Positions 23,241 through 34,341 are shown, counted from the first letter of the stretch. The stretch is DNA of 64,000 nucleotides from Inia geoffrensis (GCA_036417435.1 CM070905.1:16717592-16781591), one strand, 5' to 3'. Notes: generated by a model not told the origin, from the sequence alone. Numbers and translations: made by a program.

Positions 23241-23765
23241 CATCCCAAATTGGGGTGGTGGACTTCATATGCAAGATTTATGATTTTTTCCCCTTTTTCC
23301 TCTTTTTGTGAAAGTGTATGTGTACGCTTCTCTTTGAGATCTTGTCTGTATAGCTTTGTTTCCACCATTTGTCCTAGGGTTCTATCCGTCCATTGTTTTT
23401 TTTTTCCTTTTTTTTCTTAATAATTAATTTTAATAATTCTATTATACTTTACCTTCCCTCTTTCTTTCCTTCCTTCCCCCCTTTATACAACGAATCATCC
23501 CAAGTAGAGGAGGTGGTCTTTGAAAGCAAGATCTATGATTTTTTCCCCTTTACCTCTTTTCGTGAGGGTGTATGTGTAAGCTTCAGTGTAGGATTTTGTC
23601 TGTATAGCGTGGCTTTCAACATTTGTCCTAAGGTTATATCCATCCTTTTTCTTTTTTTTTTTTTTTTTTTCCCCTAAATAATTATGTTTTAATTCAATAA
23701 CTTTATTATACTTTACTTCATTCTATTTTACAGTATCTACTTTCTGTCTTTTTCCTTCCTTCCAT
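23241..23765 (+). repeat. Tandemly duplicated ~255-bp module in the L1-B 5' UTR
   Basis: Copy 1 starts at 23241 and copy 2 at 23496. Both run 'catcccaa..ggtgg.ctt..gcaagat.tatgattttttcccctt', then '.gtgtatgtgta.gctt', 'tttgtctgtatag', 'catttgtcct.gggtt/aggtta', a T-run, and 'attatactttac'. L1-C has only one copy (32636-32870). By eye the copies differ at roughly one base in six, so the duplication is probably older than this insertion and may define a subfamily. Confidence 0.82.
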
Positions 23766-23882
23766 CCTCCCTCCTCCTTTCCTTCCTTCTGGCCTTCTTT
23801 CCTTCTTCTTTCTTTCTTCCTTCCTTCCCTCCCTCCTTCCTCCCTTCCTTCCTTCCTTCCCTCCTTTCTTTCTTTCTTTCTA
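23750..23882 (+). repeat. TTCC/CTTT polypyrimidine tract in the L1-B 5' UTR
   Basis: Long run of CCTT, TTCC and TTTC units following copy 2 of the 255-bp module. It is expected to be length-variable. L1-C has only a short pyrimidine run at the equivalent place. Confidence 0.9.
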
Positions 23883-24439
23883 TCTTCCTATTTCTACTAA
23901 TTCTCTCTACTTTCTCTCCCTTTTAATCTGAGCTGTGTGGATGAAAGGTTCTTGCTGCTCCTGCCAGGAATCAAGACTCTGCCTCTGAGGGGGGAGAGCC
24001 AACATCAGGACACTGGTCCACAAGAGATTTCCCAGCACCACATAATATCAAACGGCGAAAATCTCCCAGGGATCTCCACCTTAACACCAGCACCCAGCTT
24101 CACTCAACGGCCAGCAAGCTACAGTGCTGGACAGCCTATGCCAAACAACTAGCAAAACAGAAACACTACCCCACCCATTAACAGAGAGGCTGCCTAAAAT
24201 CATAATAAGTCCAGAGACACGCCAAAACACACCACCAGACGTGGACCTGCCCACCAGAGAGACAAGATCCAGCCTCATCCACCAGAACACAAGCACTAGT
24301 CCCCTCCACCAGGAAGCATACACAACCCACTAGACCAACCTTAGCCACTGGAGACAGACATCAAAAACAACGGGAACTACGAACCTGCAGCCTGCTAAAA
24401 AAAAAAAGGGGAGACCCCAAACACAGTAAGATAAGCAAA

Positions 24440-25345
24440 ATGAGAAGACAGAAAAACACACAGCAGATGAAGGAGCAAGATAAAAATGCACCAGACCTAA
24501 CAAATGAAGAAGCAATAGGCAGTCTACCTGAAAAAGAATTCAGAATAATGATAGTAAAGATGATCCAGAATCTCGGAAATAGAATGGAGGCAGGGATGGA
24601 GAAGATGCAAGAAATGTTTAACAAAGATCTAGAAGAACTAAAGAACAAACAAACAGAGATGAACAACACAATAACTGAAATGAAAAATACACTAGATGGG
24701 ATCAATAGCAGAATAACTGAGGCAGAAGAACGGATAAGTGACCTGGAAGATAAAATAGTGGAAATAACTACTGCAGAGCAGAATAAAGAAAAAAGAATGA
24801 AAAGAACTGAGGACAGTCTCAGAGACCTCTGGGACAACATTAAACGCACCAACATTCGAATTATAGGGGTTCCAGAGGATGAAGAGAAAAAGAAAGGGAC
24901 TGAGAAAATATTTGAAGAGATTATAGTTGAAAACTTCCCTAATATGGGAAAGGAAATAGTTAACCAAGTCCAGGAAGCAGAGAGAGTCCCATACAGGATA
25001 AACCCAAGGAGAAATACACCAAGACACACATTAATCAAACTCTCAAAAATTAAATACAAAGAAAGCATATTAAAAGCAGCAAGGGAAAAAAAACAAATAA
25101 CACACAAGGGAATCCCCATAAGGCTAACAGCTGATCTCTCAGCAGAAACTCTGCAAGCCAGAAGGGAGTGGCAGGACATACTGAAAGTGATGAAGGAGAA
25201 AAGCCTGCAACCACGACTACTCTACCCAGCAAAGATCTCATTCAGATTTGATGGAGAAATTAAAACCTTTACAGACAAGCAAAAGCTGAGAGAGTTCAGC
25301 AACACCAAACCAGCTTTACAACAACTGCTGAAGGAACTTCTCTAG
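24440..25345 (+). CDS. L1-B ORF1: L1 RNA-binding protein (ORF1p), intact
   Basis: Encodes 301 residues. ORF1p is a trimeric nucleic-acid chaperone that coats L1 RNA in cytoplasmic particles and is required for retrotransposition. Visible order: a short charged N-terminus, a long heptad-rich coiled coil at about residues 45-135 (repeated LEELK, ITEAEERISDLEDKI), an RRM-like region opening at NIRIIGVPE (138-146), and a C-terminal domain with LTADLSAETLQARREW (229-244) and LYPAKISF (261-268), the conserved ORF1p signature. Human ORF1p is 338 residues; the difference lies mainly in the N-terminal and coiled-coil part. The start at 24440 is the first ATG of the open frame and matches the broken ORF1 starts in L1-A and L1-C. 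No internal stop or frameshift. ORF2 follows after 58 bp. Confidence 0.95.
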   Translation: MRRQKNTQQMKEQDKNAPDLTNEEAIGSLPEKEFRIMIVKMIQNLGNRMEAGMEKMQEMFNKDLEELKNKQTEMNNTITEMKNTLDGINSRITEAEERISDLEDKIVEITTAEQNKEKRMKRTEDSLRDLWDNIKRTNIRIIGVPEDEEKKKGTEKIFEEIIVENFPNMGKEIVNQVQEAERVPYRINPRRNTPRHTLIKLSKIKYKESILKAAREKKQITHKGIPIRLTADLSAETLQARREWQDILKVMKEKSLQPRLLYPAKISFRFDGEIKTFTDKQKLREFSNTKPALQQLLKELL

Positions 25346-25403
25346 ACAAGAAACACAAGAGGAGGAAAGGACCTGTAACAACGAACCCAAAACAATTTAG
25401 AAA

Positions 25404-28400
25404 ATGGGAATAGGAACATGCATATCGATAATTACCTTAAATGTAAATGGACTAAATGCTCCCACCAAAAGACACAGATTGGCTGAATGGATACAAAAAC
25501 AAGACCCATATATATGCTGTCTACAAGAGACCCACTTCAGACCTAGAGACACATACAGACTGAAAGTAAGGGGATGGAAAAAGATATTCCATGCAAATGG
25601 AAGTCAAAAGAAAGCTGGAGTAGCAATTCTCATATCAGACAAAATAGACTTTAAAATAAAGACCATTACAAGAGACAAAGAAGGACACTACATAATGATT
25701 AAGGGATCGATCCAAGAAGAAGACATAACAATTGTAAATATTTATGCACCTAACACAGGAGCACCTCAATACATAAGGCAAAAACTAACAGCCATAAAAG
25801 GGGAAATCAACAGTAATACACTCATAGTAGGGGACTTCAACACCCCACTTTCACCAATGGACAGATCATCCAAAATGAAAATAAATAAGGAAACACAAGC
25901 TTTAAATGATACACTAAACAAGATGGACTTAATTGATATCTATAGGACACTCCATCCAAAAACAACAGAATACACATTTTTCTCAAGTGCTCATGGAACA
26001 TTCTCCAGGATAGATCATATCTTGGGTCACAAATCAAGCCTTGGTAAATTTAAGAAAATTGAAATTGTATCAAGTATCTTTTCCGACCACAACGCCATGA
26101 GACTAGATATCAATTACAGGAAAAGATCTGTAAAAAATACAAACACATGGAGGCTAAACAATACATTACTCAATAATGAAGTGATCACTGAAGAAATCAA
26201 AGAGGAAATTAAAAAATACCTAGAAACAAATGACAATGGAGACACAACGATCCAAAACCTATGGGATGCTGCAAAAGCAGTTCTAAGAGGGAAGTTTATA
26301 GCAATACAAGCCCACCTTAAGAAGCAGGAAACATCTCGAATAAACAACCTAACCTTACACCTAAAGCAATTAGAGAAAGAAGAACAAAAAACCCCCAAAT
26401 TTAGTAGAAGGAAAGAAATTATAAAAATCAGATCAGAAATAAACGAAAAAGAAATGAAGGAAACAATAGCAAAGATCAATAAAACTAAAAGTTGGTTCTT
26501 TGAGAAGATAAACAAAATAGATAAACCTTTAGCCAGACTCATCAAGAAAAAAAGGGAGAAGACTCAAATCAATAGAATTAGAAATGAAAAAGGAGAAGTA
26601 ACAACTGACACTGCAGAAATAAAAATGATCATGAGAGATTACTACAAGCAACTCTATGCCAATAAAATGAACAATCTGGAAGAAATGGACAAATTCTTAG
26701 AAATGCACAAACTACCAAGACTGAATCAGGAAGAAATAGAAAATATGAACAGACCAATCACAAACACTGAAATTGAAACTGTGATTAAAAATCTTCCAAC
26801 AAACAAAAGCCCAGGACCAGATGGCTTCACAGCCGAATTCTATCAAGCATTTAGAGAAGAGCTAACACCTATCCTTCTCAAACTCTTCCAAAACATAGCA
26901 GAGGGAGGAACACTCCCCAATTCCTTCTACGAGGCCACCATCACCTTGATGCCAAAACCAGACAAGGATGTCACAAAGAAAGAAAACTACAGGCCAATAT
27001 CACTGATGAACATAGATGCAAAAATCCTCAACAAAATACTAGCAAACAGAATCCAACAGCACATCAAAAGGATCATACACCATGATCAAGTGGTGTTTAT
27101 TCCAGGAATGCAAGGATTCTTCAATATACGCAAATCTATCAATGTGATAAACCATATTAACAAATTGAAGGAGAAAAACCATATGATCATCTCAATAGAT
27201 GCAGAGAAAGCTTTTGACAAAATTCAACACCCATTTATGATAAAAACCCTACAGAAAGTAGGCATAGAGGGACCTTTCCTCAACATAATAAAGGCCATAT
27301 ATGACAAACCCACAGCCAACATCATCCTCAATGGTGAAAAACTGAAAGCATTTCCACTAAGATCAGGAACAAGACAAGGTTGCCCACTCTCACCACTCTT
27401 ATTCAACATAGTTTTGGAAGTTTTAGCCACAGCAATCAGAGAAGAAAAGGAAATAAAAGGAATCCAAATCGGAAAAGAAGAAGTAAAGCTGTCACTGTTT
27501 GCAGATGACATGATACTATACATAGAGAATCCTAAAGATGCTACCAGAAAATTACTAGAGATAATCAATGAATTTGGTAAAGTAGCAGGATACAAAATTA
27601 ATGCACAAAAATCTCTGGCATTCCTATATACTACTGATGAAAAATCTGAAAGTGAAATCAAGAAAACACTGCCATTTACCATTGCAACAAAAAGAATAAA
27701 ATACCTAGGAATAAACCTACCTAGGGAGACAAAAGACCTGTATGCAGAAAATTATAAGACACTGATGAAAGAAATTAAAGACGATACAAATAGATGGAGG
27801 GATATACCATGTTCTTGGATTGGAAGAATCAACATTGTGAAAATGACTCTACTACCCAAAGCAATCTATAGATTCAATGCAATCCCTATCAAACTGCCAC
27901 TGGCATTTTTCACAGAACTAGAACAAAAAATTTCACAATTTGTATGGAAACACAAAAGACCCCGAATAGCTAAAGCAATCTTGAGAGCAAAAAACGGAGC
28001 TGGAGGAATCAGGCTCCCTGACTTCAGACTATACTACAAAGCTACAGTAATCAAGACAGTATGGTACTGGCACAAAAACAGAACTATAGATCAATGGAAC
28101 AGAATAGAAAGCCCAGAGATAAACCCACGCACATATGGACACCTTATCTTTGATAATGGTGGCAGGAATATACAGTGGAGAAAGGACAGCCTCTTCAATA
28201 AGTGGTGCTGGGAAAACTGGACAGCTACATGTAAAAGTATGAGCTTAGATCACTCCCTAACACCATACACAAAAATAAGCTCAAAATGGATTAAAGACCT
28301 AAATGTAAGGCCAGAAACTATCAAACTTTTAGAGGAAAACATAGGCAGAACACTCTATGACATAAATCACAGCAAGATCCTTTTTGACCCACCTCCTAGA

Positions 28401-29093
28401 GCAATGGAAATAAAAACAAAAATAAACAAATGGGACCTAATGAAACTTCAAAGCTTTTGCACAGCAAAGGAAACCATAAACAAGACCAAAAGACAACCCT
28501 CAGAATGGGAGAAAATATTTGCAAATGAAGCAACTGACAAAGGATTAATCTCCAAAATTTACAAGCAGCTTATGCAGCTCAATAACAGAAAAACAAACAA
28601 CCCAATCCAAAAATGGGCAGAAGACCTAAATAGACATTTCTCCAAAGAAGATATGCAGACTGCCAACAAACACATGAAAGAATGCTCAACATCATTAATC
28701 ATTAGAGAAATGCAAATCAAAACTACAATGAGATATCATCTCACACCAGTTAGAATGGCCATCATCAAAAAATCGAGAAACAATAAATGCTGGAGAGGGT
28801 GTGGACAAAAGGGAACCCTCTTGCACTGCTGGTGGGAATGTGAATTGGTTCAGCCACTATGGAGAACAGTTTGGAGGTTCCTTAAAAAACTAAAAATAGA
28901 ACTACCATATGACCCAGCAATCCCACTACTGGGCATATACCCTGAGAAAACCAAAATTGAAAAAGAGGCGTGTACCAAAATGTTCATCGCAGCTCTATTT
29001 ACAATAGCCCGGAGATGGAAACAACCTAAGTGCCCATCGTCAGATGAATGGATAAAGAAGATGTGGCACATATACACAATGGAATATTACTGA
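25404..29093 (+). CDS. L1-B ORF2: endonuclease / reverse transcriptase, C-terminally shortened by one stop
   Basis: Encodes 1229 residues. ORF2p nicks genomic DNA and copies L1 RNA at the nick. The N-terminal APE-type endonuclease (about 1-238) has N15, E42 (LQETH), D144 and N146 (GDFNT), D204 (RIDHIL) and H229 (SDHN). The reverse-transcriptase domain includes [13 protein letters not shown], motif A with D599 (SIDAEKAFD), [16 protein letters not shown], and FADD with D701 and D702. The cysteine-rich zinc-knuckle-like segment [18 protein letters not shown] begins at C1129. Numbering runs one below human ORF2p. The frame ends with TGA at 29091-29093, in a context where a TCA serine codon is expected. 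The same frame stays open for 42 more codons to TAA at 29220-29222, so the usual length would be about 1272. All catalytic parts precede the stop; the effect of losing the C-terminal tail is unknown. Confidence 0.95.
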   Translation: MGIGTCISIITLNVNGLNAPTKRHRLAEWIQKQDPYICCLQETHFRPRDTYRLKVRGWKKIFHANGSQKKAGVAILISDKIDFKIKTITRDKEGHYIMIKGSIQEEDITIVNIYAPNTGAPQYIRQKLTAIKGEINSNTLIVGDFNTPLSPMDRSSKMKINKETQALNDTLNKMDLIDIYRTLHPKTTEYTFFSSAHGTFSRIDHILGHKSSLGKFKKIEIVSSIFSDHNAMRLDINYRKRSVKNTNTWRLNNTLLNNEVITEEIKEEIKKYLETNDNGDTTIQNLWDAAKAVLRGKFIAIQAHLKKQETSRINNLTLHLKQLEKEEQKTPKFSRRKEIIKIRSEINEKEMKETIAKINKTKSWFFEKINKIDKPLARLIKKKREKTQINRIRNEKGEVTTDTAEIKMIMRDYYKQLYANKMNNLEEMDKFLEMHKLPRLNQEEIENMNRPITNTEIETVIKNLPTNKSPGPDGFTAEFYQAFREELTPILLKLFQNIAEGGTLPNSFYEATITLMPKPDKDVTKKENYRPISLMNIDAKILNKILANRIQQHIKRIIHHDQVVFIPGMQGFFNIRKSINVINHINKLKEKNHMIISIDAEKAFDKIQHPFMIKTLQKVGIEGPFLNIIKAIYDKPTANIILNGEKLKAFPLRSGTRQGCPLSPLLFNIVLEVLATAIREEKEIKGIQIGKEEVKLSLFADDMILYIENPKDATRKLLEIINEFGKVAGYKINAQKSLAFLYTTDEKSESEIKKTLPFTIATKRIKYLGINLPRETKDLYAENYKTLMKEIKDDTNRWRDIPCSWIGRINIVKMTLLPKAIYRFNAIPIKLPLAFFTELEQKISQFVWKHKRPRIAKAILRAKNGAGGIRLPDFRLYYKATVIKTVWYWHKNRTIDQWNRIESPEINPRTYGHLIFDNGGRNIQWRKDSLFNKWCWENWTATCKSMSLDHSLTPYTKISSKWIKDLNVRPETIKLLEENIGRTLYDINHSKILFDPPPRAMEIKTKINKWDLMKLQSFCTAKETINKTKRQPSEWEKIFANEATDKGLISKIYKQLMQLNNRKTNNPIQKWAEDLNRHFSKEDMQTANKHMKECSTSLIIREMQIKTTMRYHLTPVRMAIIKKSRNNKCWRGCGQKGTLLHCWWECELVQPLWRTVWRFLKKLKIELPYDPAIPLLGIYPEKTKIEKEACTKMFIAALFTIARRWKQPKCPSSDEWIKKMWHIYTMEYY

Positions 29094-29222
29094 GCGTTAA
29101 AAAGAAACGAAATTGAGCTATTTGTAATGAGGTGGATAGACCTCGAGTCTGTCATACAGAGTGAAGTAAGTCAGAAAGACAAAGACAAATACCGTATGCT
29201 AACACATATATATGGAATTTAA

Positions 29223-29599
29223 GAAAAAAAAAATGTTATGAAGAACCTAGGGGTAAGACAGGAATAAAGACACAGACCTACTGGAGAACGGACTTGAGGA
29301 TATGGGGAGGGGGAGGGGTGAGCTATGGGAGGGCGAGGGAGGGGCATGGACATATATATACTAACAAACGTAAGGTAAATAGCTAATGGGAAGCAGCCGC
29401 TTGGCACAGGGATATCAGCTCGGTGCTTTGTGACTGCCTGGAGGGGTGGGATAGGGAGGGAAGGAAGGAGGGAGACGCAAGAGGGAAGAAATATGTGAAC
29501 GTCTGTATATATATAACTGATTCACTTTGTTATAAAGTAGAAACTGACACACTATTGTAGAGCAATTCCAACCCAATAAAGATGTTAAAAAAAAAAAAA
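29223..29599 (+). other. L1-B 3' UTR with G-rich tracts, AATAAA and poly-A
   Basis: Two G-rich runs (about 29298-29346, 'ggggagggggagggg..gggagggcgagggagggg', and 29442-29474) could fold as G-quadruplexes, a feature known from mammalian L1 3' UTRs. AATAAA is at 29575-29580, followed by 'gatgtt' and a poly-A merging with the target-site duplication. Confidence 0.85.
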
Positions 29600-29612
29600 A
29601 AATACATGTTTA
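29600..29612. repeat. Target-site duplication of L1-B, 3' side
   Basis: AAATACATGTTTA, exact partner of 22291-22303. Confidence 0.9.
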
Positions 29613-29900
29613 AGCTTAAATACATTTACCACTTTAAATATGTAAACTATTATTGCTCACTATCTTATCTTCATCTATTCTCTTATCTTCATCTGTTCTC
29701 TTGCTCCAAGACCTCCTCTGTGATTATCAAAGGATATAACATTTTGACAAAATGAAAAGGTAAAGATTACTGACTGGAAAAGCAAGTTACAGAAATACAT
29801 AGAGTGTGTGATTTTATTTTGTTGAAAAAAGAAAAATACTTTTATGTATCTGTTATTCATCTAACTCTGAGGGAGAGATTTATTATTTACTTAATTCTAA

Positions 29901-29962
29901 CAGAGAGAGAGAAAAGAAGAAGGAGGAGGAAGAGGAAGAGGAGGATGATGATGATGACGATG
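29901..29962. repeat. Purine-rich simple repeat (GA / GGA / GAT units)
   Basis: 'cagagagagagaaaagaagaaggaggaggaag..gatgatgatgatgacgatgg', a compound purine and trinucleotide repeat. It reads as acidic residues in one frame, but that is a compositional artefact. Confidence 0.85.
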
Positions 29963-30125
29963 GGGAAATGAAGAGGAGATCCAGAAAGTATACCCTAAGG
30001 TATTAACACCGAGTATGCATTTTTATCATTGTTTATGGGTTTTATTATCTGTACTTCTTAATTTATTACAATGCCCATATTTTAGCTTCTACCAAAAAAT
30101 ATACATGTATATGACAACTTACACA

Positions 30126-30182
30126 AGTATATGACAATATATATGTATATATATATGCGTGTGTGTGTGTGTATGTGTATGT
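30126..30182. repeat. TA/TG compound microsatellite
   Basis: 'tatatgacaatatatatgtatatatatatgcgtgtgtgtgtgtgtatgtgtatg', alternating purine-pyrimidine sequence. Confidence 0.85.
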
Positions 30183-30649
30183 AACAAACTTGAAGAAAGC
30201 ACTGATTTAAGTTTTGTTTGAGGCAACTATTTTACTCTTCTGAAAAAGAAACAAAAGAACACACAGTCTCTTGCCAAGGATAAATCAACTCAGATGCCTA
30301 CAAGAGGTTTCAAGTTTGCTTGGAATTTCCAAGTTCATGAATGTTCAGTGGTCTTTAAATCTGGAAACCTGTTTTTCCCATTGCTAATAATAAATCTTAT
30401 GAACTATCCTACACAAAGCATTAGGTACCCTAAATAAACACTATAAAAATAATCTCCTTTATTTATGGTCATGCTGTTTCAGATGCCCACAACCAATTGT
30501 CTCCCCTGCTTTAGAGGCCAGAACCCTTTTTGTCTCTCTTCATTTCACCCTTGTCACTCCCAATTCTCTGGGAAGTTTGGTAAATCCTACAAGTAAAATA
30601 GGCAATATATAGAAAGATGATAAGTAAATAATATATGTAATTTATACCT

Positions 30650-30749
30650 TCAAATATTCTTCAATGTGTTCTTTGAGTTAGTTTTCCAGTCTGTTGGATC
30701 AAGGAGTTTTCCTTCTTCATATTGTACAAAGAATTCTCCCTTAAAAAAA
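30650..30749 (-). pseudogene. Possible exon relic, gene unknown
   Basis: On the minus strand a long pyrimidine tract (TTCTTTTCTTTCC plus T-run) ends in an AG dinucleotide, like a splice acceptor. About 93 bases follow, reading GEFFVQYEEGKLLDPTDWKT in the first frame. Near the end the frame shifts by one base and continues as KEHIEEYLK, directly before GGTATAA, a donor-like site. The composition is unlike the random frames around it and reads like a real globular protein. If genuine, the frameshift makes it a dead exon, or an assembly error hides a live one. I do not recognise the protein. No partner exon was found in the window, so this may equally be chance. Confidence 0.28.
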
Positions 30750-31441
30750 AAAAAAAAAGGAAAGAAAAGAAGTTGAGAATCAAGCATGTCACTGTTAATG
30801 GAATGATGGAGTCTAGACTATGAGACACAGTCCCTGGGATTCCCAGCAGCCTTTGCAACATCTCTAGGTCACTCACCTTTAAGACCCCTCTCCTCAAACT
30901 TCACAACCCTATTACATTCTACAGAAGGCCTTTTTTAGGGGTGCCATTCTTTATTTTTATACAGAGCAGATGACTTCCATGGTAAATTTTGGAGGGGAGA
31001 GGCAGACCCAATAGCTTGCTCTGAAAGATTCCTAGAAATAAAGAAGTAAAGGATAAAAGTTCTTTCTCTCCCTCTCTCTCTCTCCCTTCCCCTTTCGACA
31101 GTGAGCATAGTTTTCTTTCTGCAACTGAGGACAGTCAGATAGAGGGCTGGGTTCCCTGAGAAAGATAAGTGTGTGGGCACTCTAACTCCATTCTTTGTGA
31201 TGGCTGAGAGCCTTGCCAGACTGCTATAATGTACAGATACTTCATAGAAGCAAGGAAATATTGTGAGATTTCATTTACTTAATGGCTTACAGATTGAGTT
31301 CCATACAGCCTTGAATATTGTACAGTTTACCTTATAACATATTGTACTATTTTTTTAAACAGTATAAATGATTCTTTCTTAAATAAACGTAGTATTTTTT
31401 TCTTCTTTTGAATTAACTAGTTCCAAGTGACCCATCACATC

Positions 31442-31452
31442 AAAATCATATG
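31442..31452. repeat. Target-site duplication of L1-C, 5' side
   Basis: AAAATCATATG, repeated exactly at 38802-38812. Some of the A's may belong to the poly-A of the far copy. Confidence 0.85.
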
Positions 31453-31468
31453 TGGAGGAAGAGACCTT

Positions 31469-31479
31469 CAAGATGGCGG
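31469..31479 (+). promoter_or_regulatory. YY1-like start-site element of L1-C
   Basis: CAAGATGGCGG, the same initiation motif as in L1-B and closest to the human L1 form. Its element is otherwise decayed. Confidence 0.55.
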
Positions 31480-33387
31480 AGGAGTGAGATGTGGAGATCG
31501 CCTTCCTCTCCACAAATACATCAGAAATACGTCTACATGTGGAACACCTCCTACAGAACACCTACTGAACGCTGGAAGACCTCAGACTTCCCAAAAGGCA
31601 AGAGACTCCCCACGTACCTCGATAGGGCAAAAGAAAAAACAGAGACAAAAGAATAGAGATGGAACCTGAACCTCTAGGAGGGAATGTGAAGGACGAAAAG
31701 CTTCCACACACTAGGAAGACGCTTCACTGACGGAGACACGGGGTGGCGAGTGGAAAGCTTCAGAACCGCGGAGGAGAGCGCAGCAATAGGGGTGCGGAGG
31801 GCAAAGCGGAGAGATTCCGGCACAGAGGATCGGTGCAGACCGGCACTCACCAGCCCGAGAGGCTTGTCGGCTCACCTGCCGGGGTAGGCGGGGCCTGGGA
31901 GTTGAGGCTCGGGCTTCGGAAGTCGGACCCTAGGGAAAGGACTGAGGTTGGCGTCGTGAACACAGACTGAAGGGGTTAGTGCGCCACTGCAAGCCGGGAG
32001 GGAGTCCGGGAAAAGTCTGGAGCTGCCGAAGAGGCAAGAGACTTTTTCTTCCCTCTTTGTTTCCTGGTGCGCGAGGAGAGGGGATTCAGAGCGACGCTTA
32101 AAGGAGCTCCAGACACGAGCGCGTGACGCGGCTACAGCACGTACCCCAGAGACGGGAATGAGACACTAAGGCTGCTGCTGCCGCCACCAGGAAGCCTGTG
32201 TGCGAGCACAGGTCACTATCCACACCTCCACTCACGGGAGCCTGTGTAGCCCGCCACTGCCAGGGTCCCGGGATCCACGGACAACTTCCCCGGGGGCACG
32301 CACGGCGCGCCTCAGGCTGGTGCAACGTCACGCAGGCCTCTGATGCCGCAGGCTCGCCCCGCACTCCGTGCCCCTCCCTTCCCCCCGGCCTGAGTGAGCC
32401 AGAGCCCCCGAGTCAGCGGCTCCTTTAACCCCAACCTGTCTGAGCGAAGAACAGACGCCCTCAGGCGACCTACATGCAGAGGCAGGTCCAAATCCGAAGC
32501 TGAACACCGGGACCTGTGCGAACAAAGAAGAGAAAGGGAAATCTCTCCCAGCAGCCTCAGGAGCAGTGGATTAAGTCTCCACAATCAACCTGATATACCC
32601 TGCATCTCTGGAATAACTGAATACACAATGACTCATCCTAAAATTGAGGCAGTGGACTTTGGAGGCAACGATATATATATTTTTTTTCCTTTTTCTCTTT
32701 TTGTGAGTGTGTATGTGTATGTTTCTTTGTGTGATTTTGTCCGTATAGGTTTGCTTTTACCATTTGTCCACGGGTTCTATCTGTCCACTTTTTTTTCTCC
32801 TTTTTTATTAATTTTTTTAATATTTTTTTTTCATTTTTTACTTTAATAACTTTCTTTTCTTTTCTTTCTTTCTGCCTTTTCTTCTGAGCCATGTGGCTGA
32901 CAGGGTCATGGCGCTCTGCCTGGGTGTCAGGCCTGTGCCTCTGAGGTGGGAGAGCCGAGTTCAGGACATTGGTCACCAGAGACCTCCTGGGTCCACATAA
33001 TATTAAACAGCAAAAGCTCTCCCAGAGATCTCCATCTCAATGCTAAGACCCAGCTCCACTCAATGACCAGCAAGCTCCAGTGCTAGACACCCTATGTCAA
33101 AAAGCTACCAAGACAGGAACACAACCACAACCATTAGTAGAGAGGCTGCCTAAAATCATAATAAGGTGATAGACACCCCAAAACACACCACCAGACGTGG
33201 TCCTGCCCACCAAAAAGACAAGATCCAGCCTCATCCTCCACAACACAGACACCAGTCCCCTCCACCAGGAGGCCTACACAACCCACTGAACCAACCTTAA
33301 GGCACTGGGGGCAGGCACCCAAAACAACGGGAACTATGAACCTGCAGCCTGCAAAAAGGAGACGCCAAACTCAGAAAGTTAAACAAA

Positions 33388-34283
33388 ATGAGAAGATAGA
33401 GAAACACACAGCAGATAAAGGAGCAAGGTAAAAACCCACCAGACCAAACAAATGAACAGAAATTAAGCAGTCTACGTGAAAAAGAATTCAGAGTAATGAT
33501 ATTAAAGATGACCCCAAATCATGGAAAAAGAATGGAGAAATTACAAGAAACATTTAACAAGGACCTAGAAGAACTAAAGAGCAAACAAACGATGATGAAC
33601 AACACAATAAATGAAATTAAAAATTCTCTAGAAAGACTCAATAGCACAATAACTGAGGCAGAAGAACGGATAACTGACCTGGAAGATAAAATAGTGGAAA
33701 TAACTACTGCAGAGCAGAATAAAAGAAAAAGAATGCAAAGAATTGAGGACAGTCTAAGAGACCTCTGGGACAACATTAAATGCACCACAATTTGAATTAC
33801 AGGGGTCTCAGAAGAAGAAGAAAAAAAGAAAAGGACTGAGAAAATATTTGAAGAGATTATAGTTGAAAACTGCCCTAATATGGGAAAGGAAATAGTTAAT
33901 TAATCAAGTCCAGGAAGCACAGAGTCCCATGAAGGATAAACCCAAGGAGAAACATGCCAAGATACATACTAATCAAACTATCAAAAATTAATTACAAAGA
34001 AAAAATATTAAAAGCAGCAAGGGATAAACAACAAATAATATATAAGGGAATCCCCGTAATGTTAACAGCTGATCTTTCAGCAGAAACGTTGCAAGCCAGA
34101 AGGGAGTGGCAGGACATGTTTAAACTAATGAAGGAGAAGAACCTACAACCAAGATTACTCTACCCAGCAAAGATCTCATTCAGATTTGACAGAGGAATTA
34201 AAACCTTTACAGACAAGCAAAAGCTGAGAGAGTTCAGCACCACCAAACCAGCTTTACAACAAATGCTAAAGGAACTTCTCTAG
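33388..34283 (+). pseudogene. L1-C ORF1 pseudogene (L1 RNA-binding protein)
   Basis: The start codon at 33388 is followed at codon 4 by TAG. The frame then continues through the coiled-coil part (open from 33496) to a TGA at 33793 where L1-B has CGA, a typical CpG decay. A further frame change around 33900 precedes a still readable C-terminal part (33954-34283, with LTADLSAETLQARREW and LLYPAKISF) ending at the normal stop. No full ORF1p can be made. Confidence 0.9.
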
Positions 34284-34341
34284 ACAAGAAACACAGGAGA
34301 AGGAAAAGACCTACAATAACAAACCCAAAACAATTAAGAAA

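Larger units (their letters stand above)
22304..29599 (+). mobile_element. L1-B: full-length, nearly intact L1 retrotransposon
   Basis: Autonomous non-LTR retrotransposon of about 7.3 kb. In order: start with a YY1-like site (22311), a CpG-rich 5' UTR with a duplicated 255-bp module (to 24439), ORF1 (24440-25345), a 58-bp spacer, ORF2 (25404-29093), a 3' UTR with G-rich tracts, AATAAA at 29575 and a poly-A. It has a perfect 13-bp target-site duplication at both ends. ORF1 is fully open and ORF2 is open for 1229 codons with catalytic residues present. The only evident lesion is a stop 42 codons before the next in-frame stop at 29220. Compared with L1-A and L1-C it is much less decayed, and it is very probably the youngest of the three. 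Whether it is transcribed or mobile cannot be judged from sequence. Confidence 0.97.
29613..31441. other. Non-coding stretch between L1-B and L1-C
   Basis: AT-rich unique sequence. It holds a purine-rich tract (29901-29962), a mixed TA/TG simple repeat (about 30126-30182), a CT tract (31057-31095) and a possible exon relic (30650-30749, listed separately). Nothing else recognised. Confidence 0.5.

Noticed and set aside
23393..23882. Polypyrimidine sequence in L1-B as an independent microsatellite locus
   Set aside because: It is part of the L1 5' UTR, with a reduced counterpart in L1-C.
24361..25179. 272-codon open frame antisense to L1-B ORF1
   Set aside because: It mirrors ORF1 codon composition on the other strand, is hydrophobic and serine-rich by complement of lysine/glutamate codons, and has no domain or promoter. 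A shadow of ORF1.
29901..29962. Acidic low-complexity coding exon
   Set aside because: The GA/GAT run is a simple repeat without flanking splice signals or a continuing frame.
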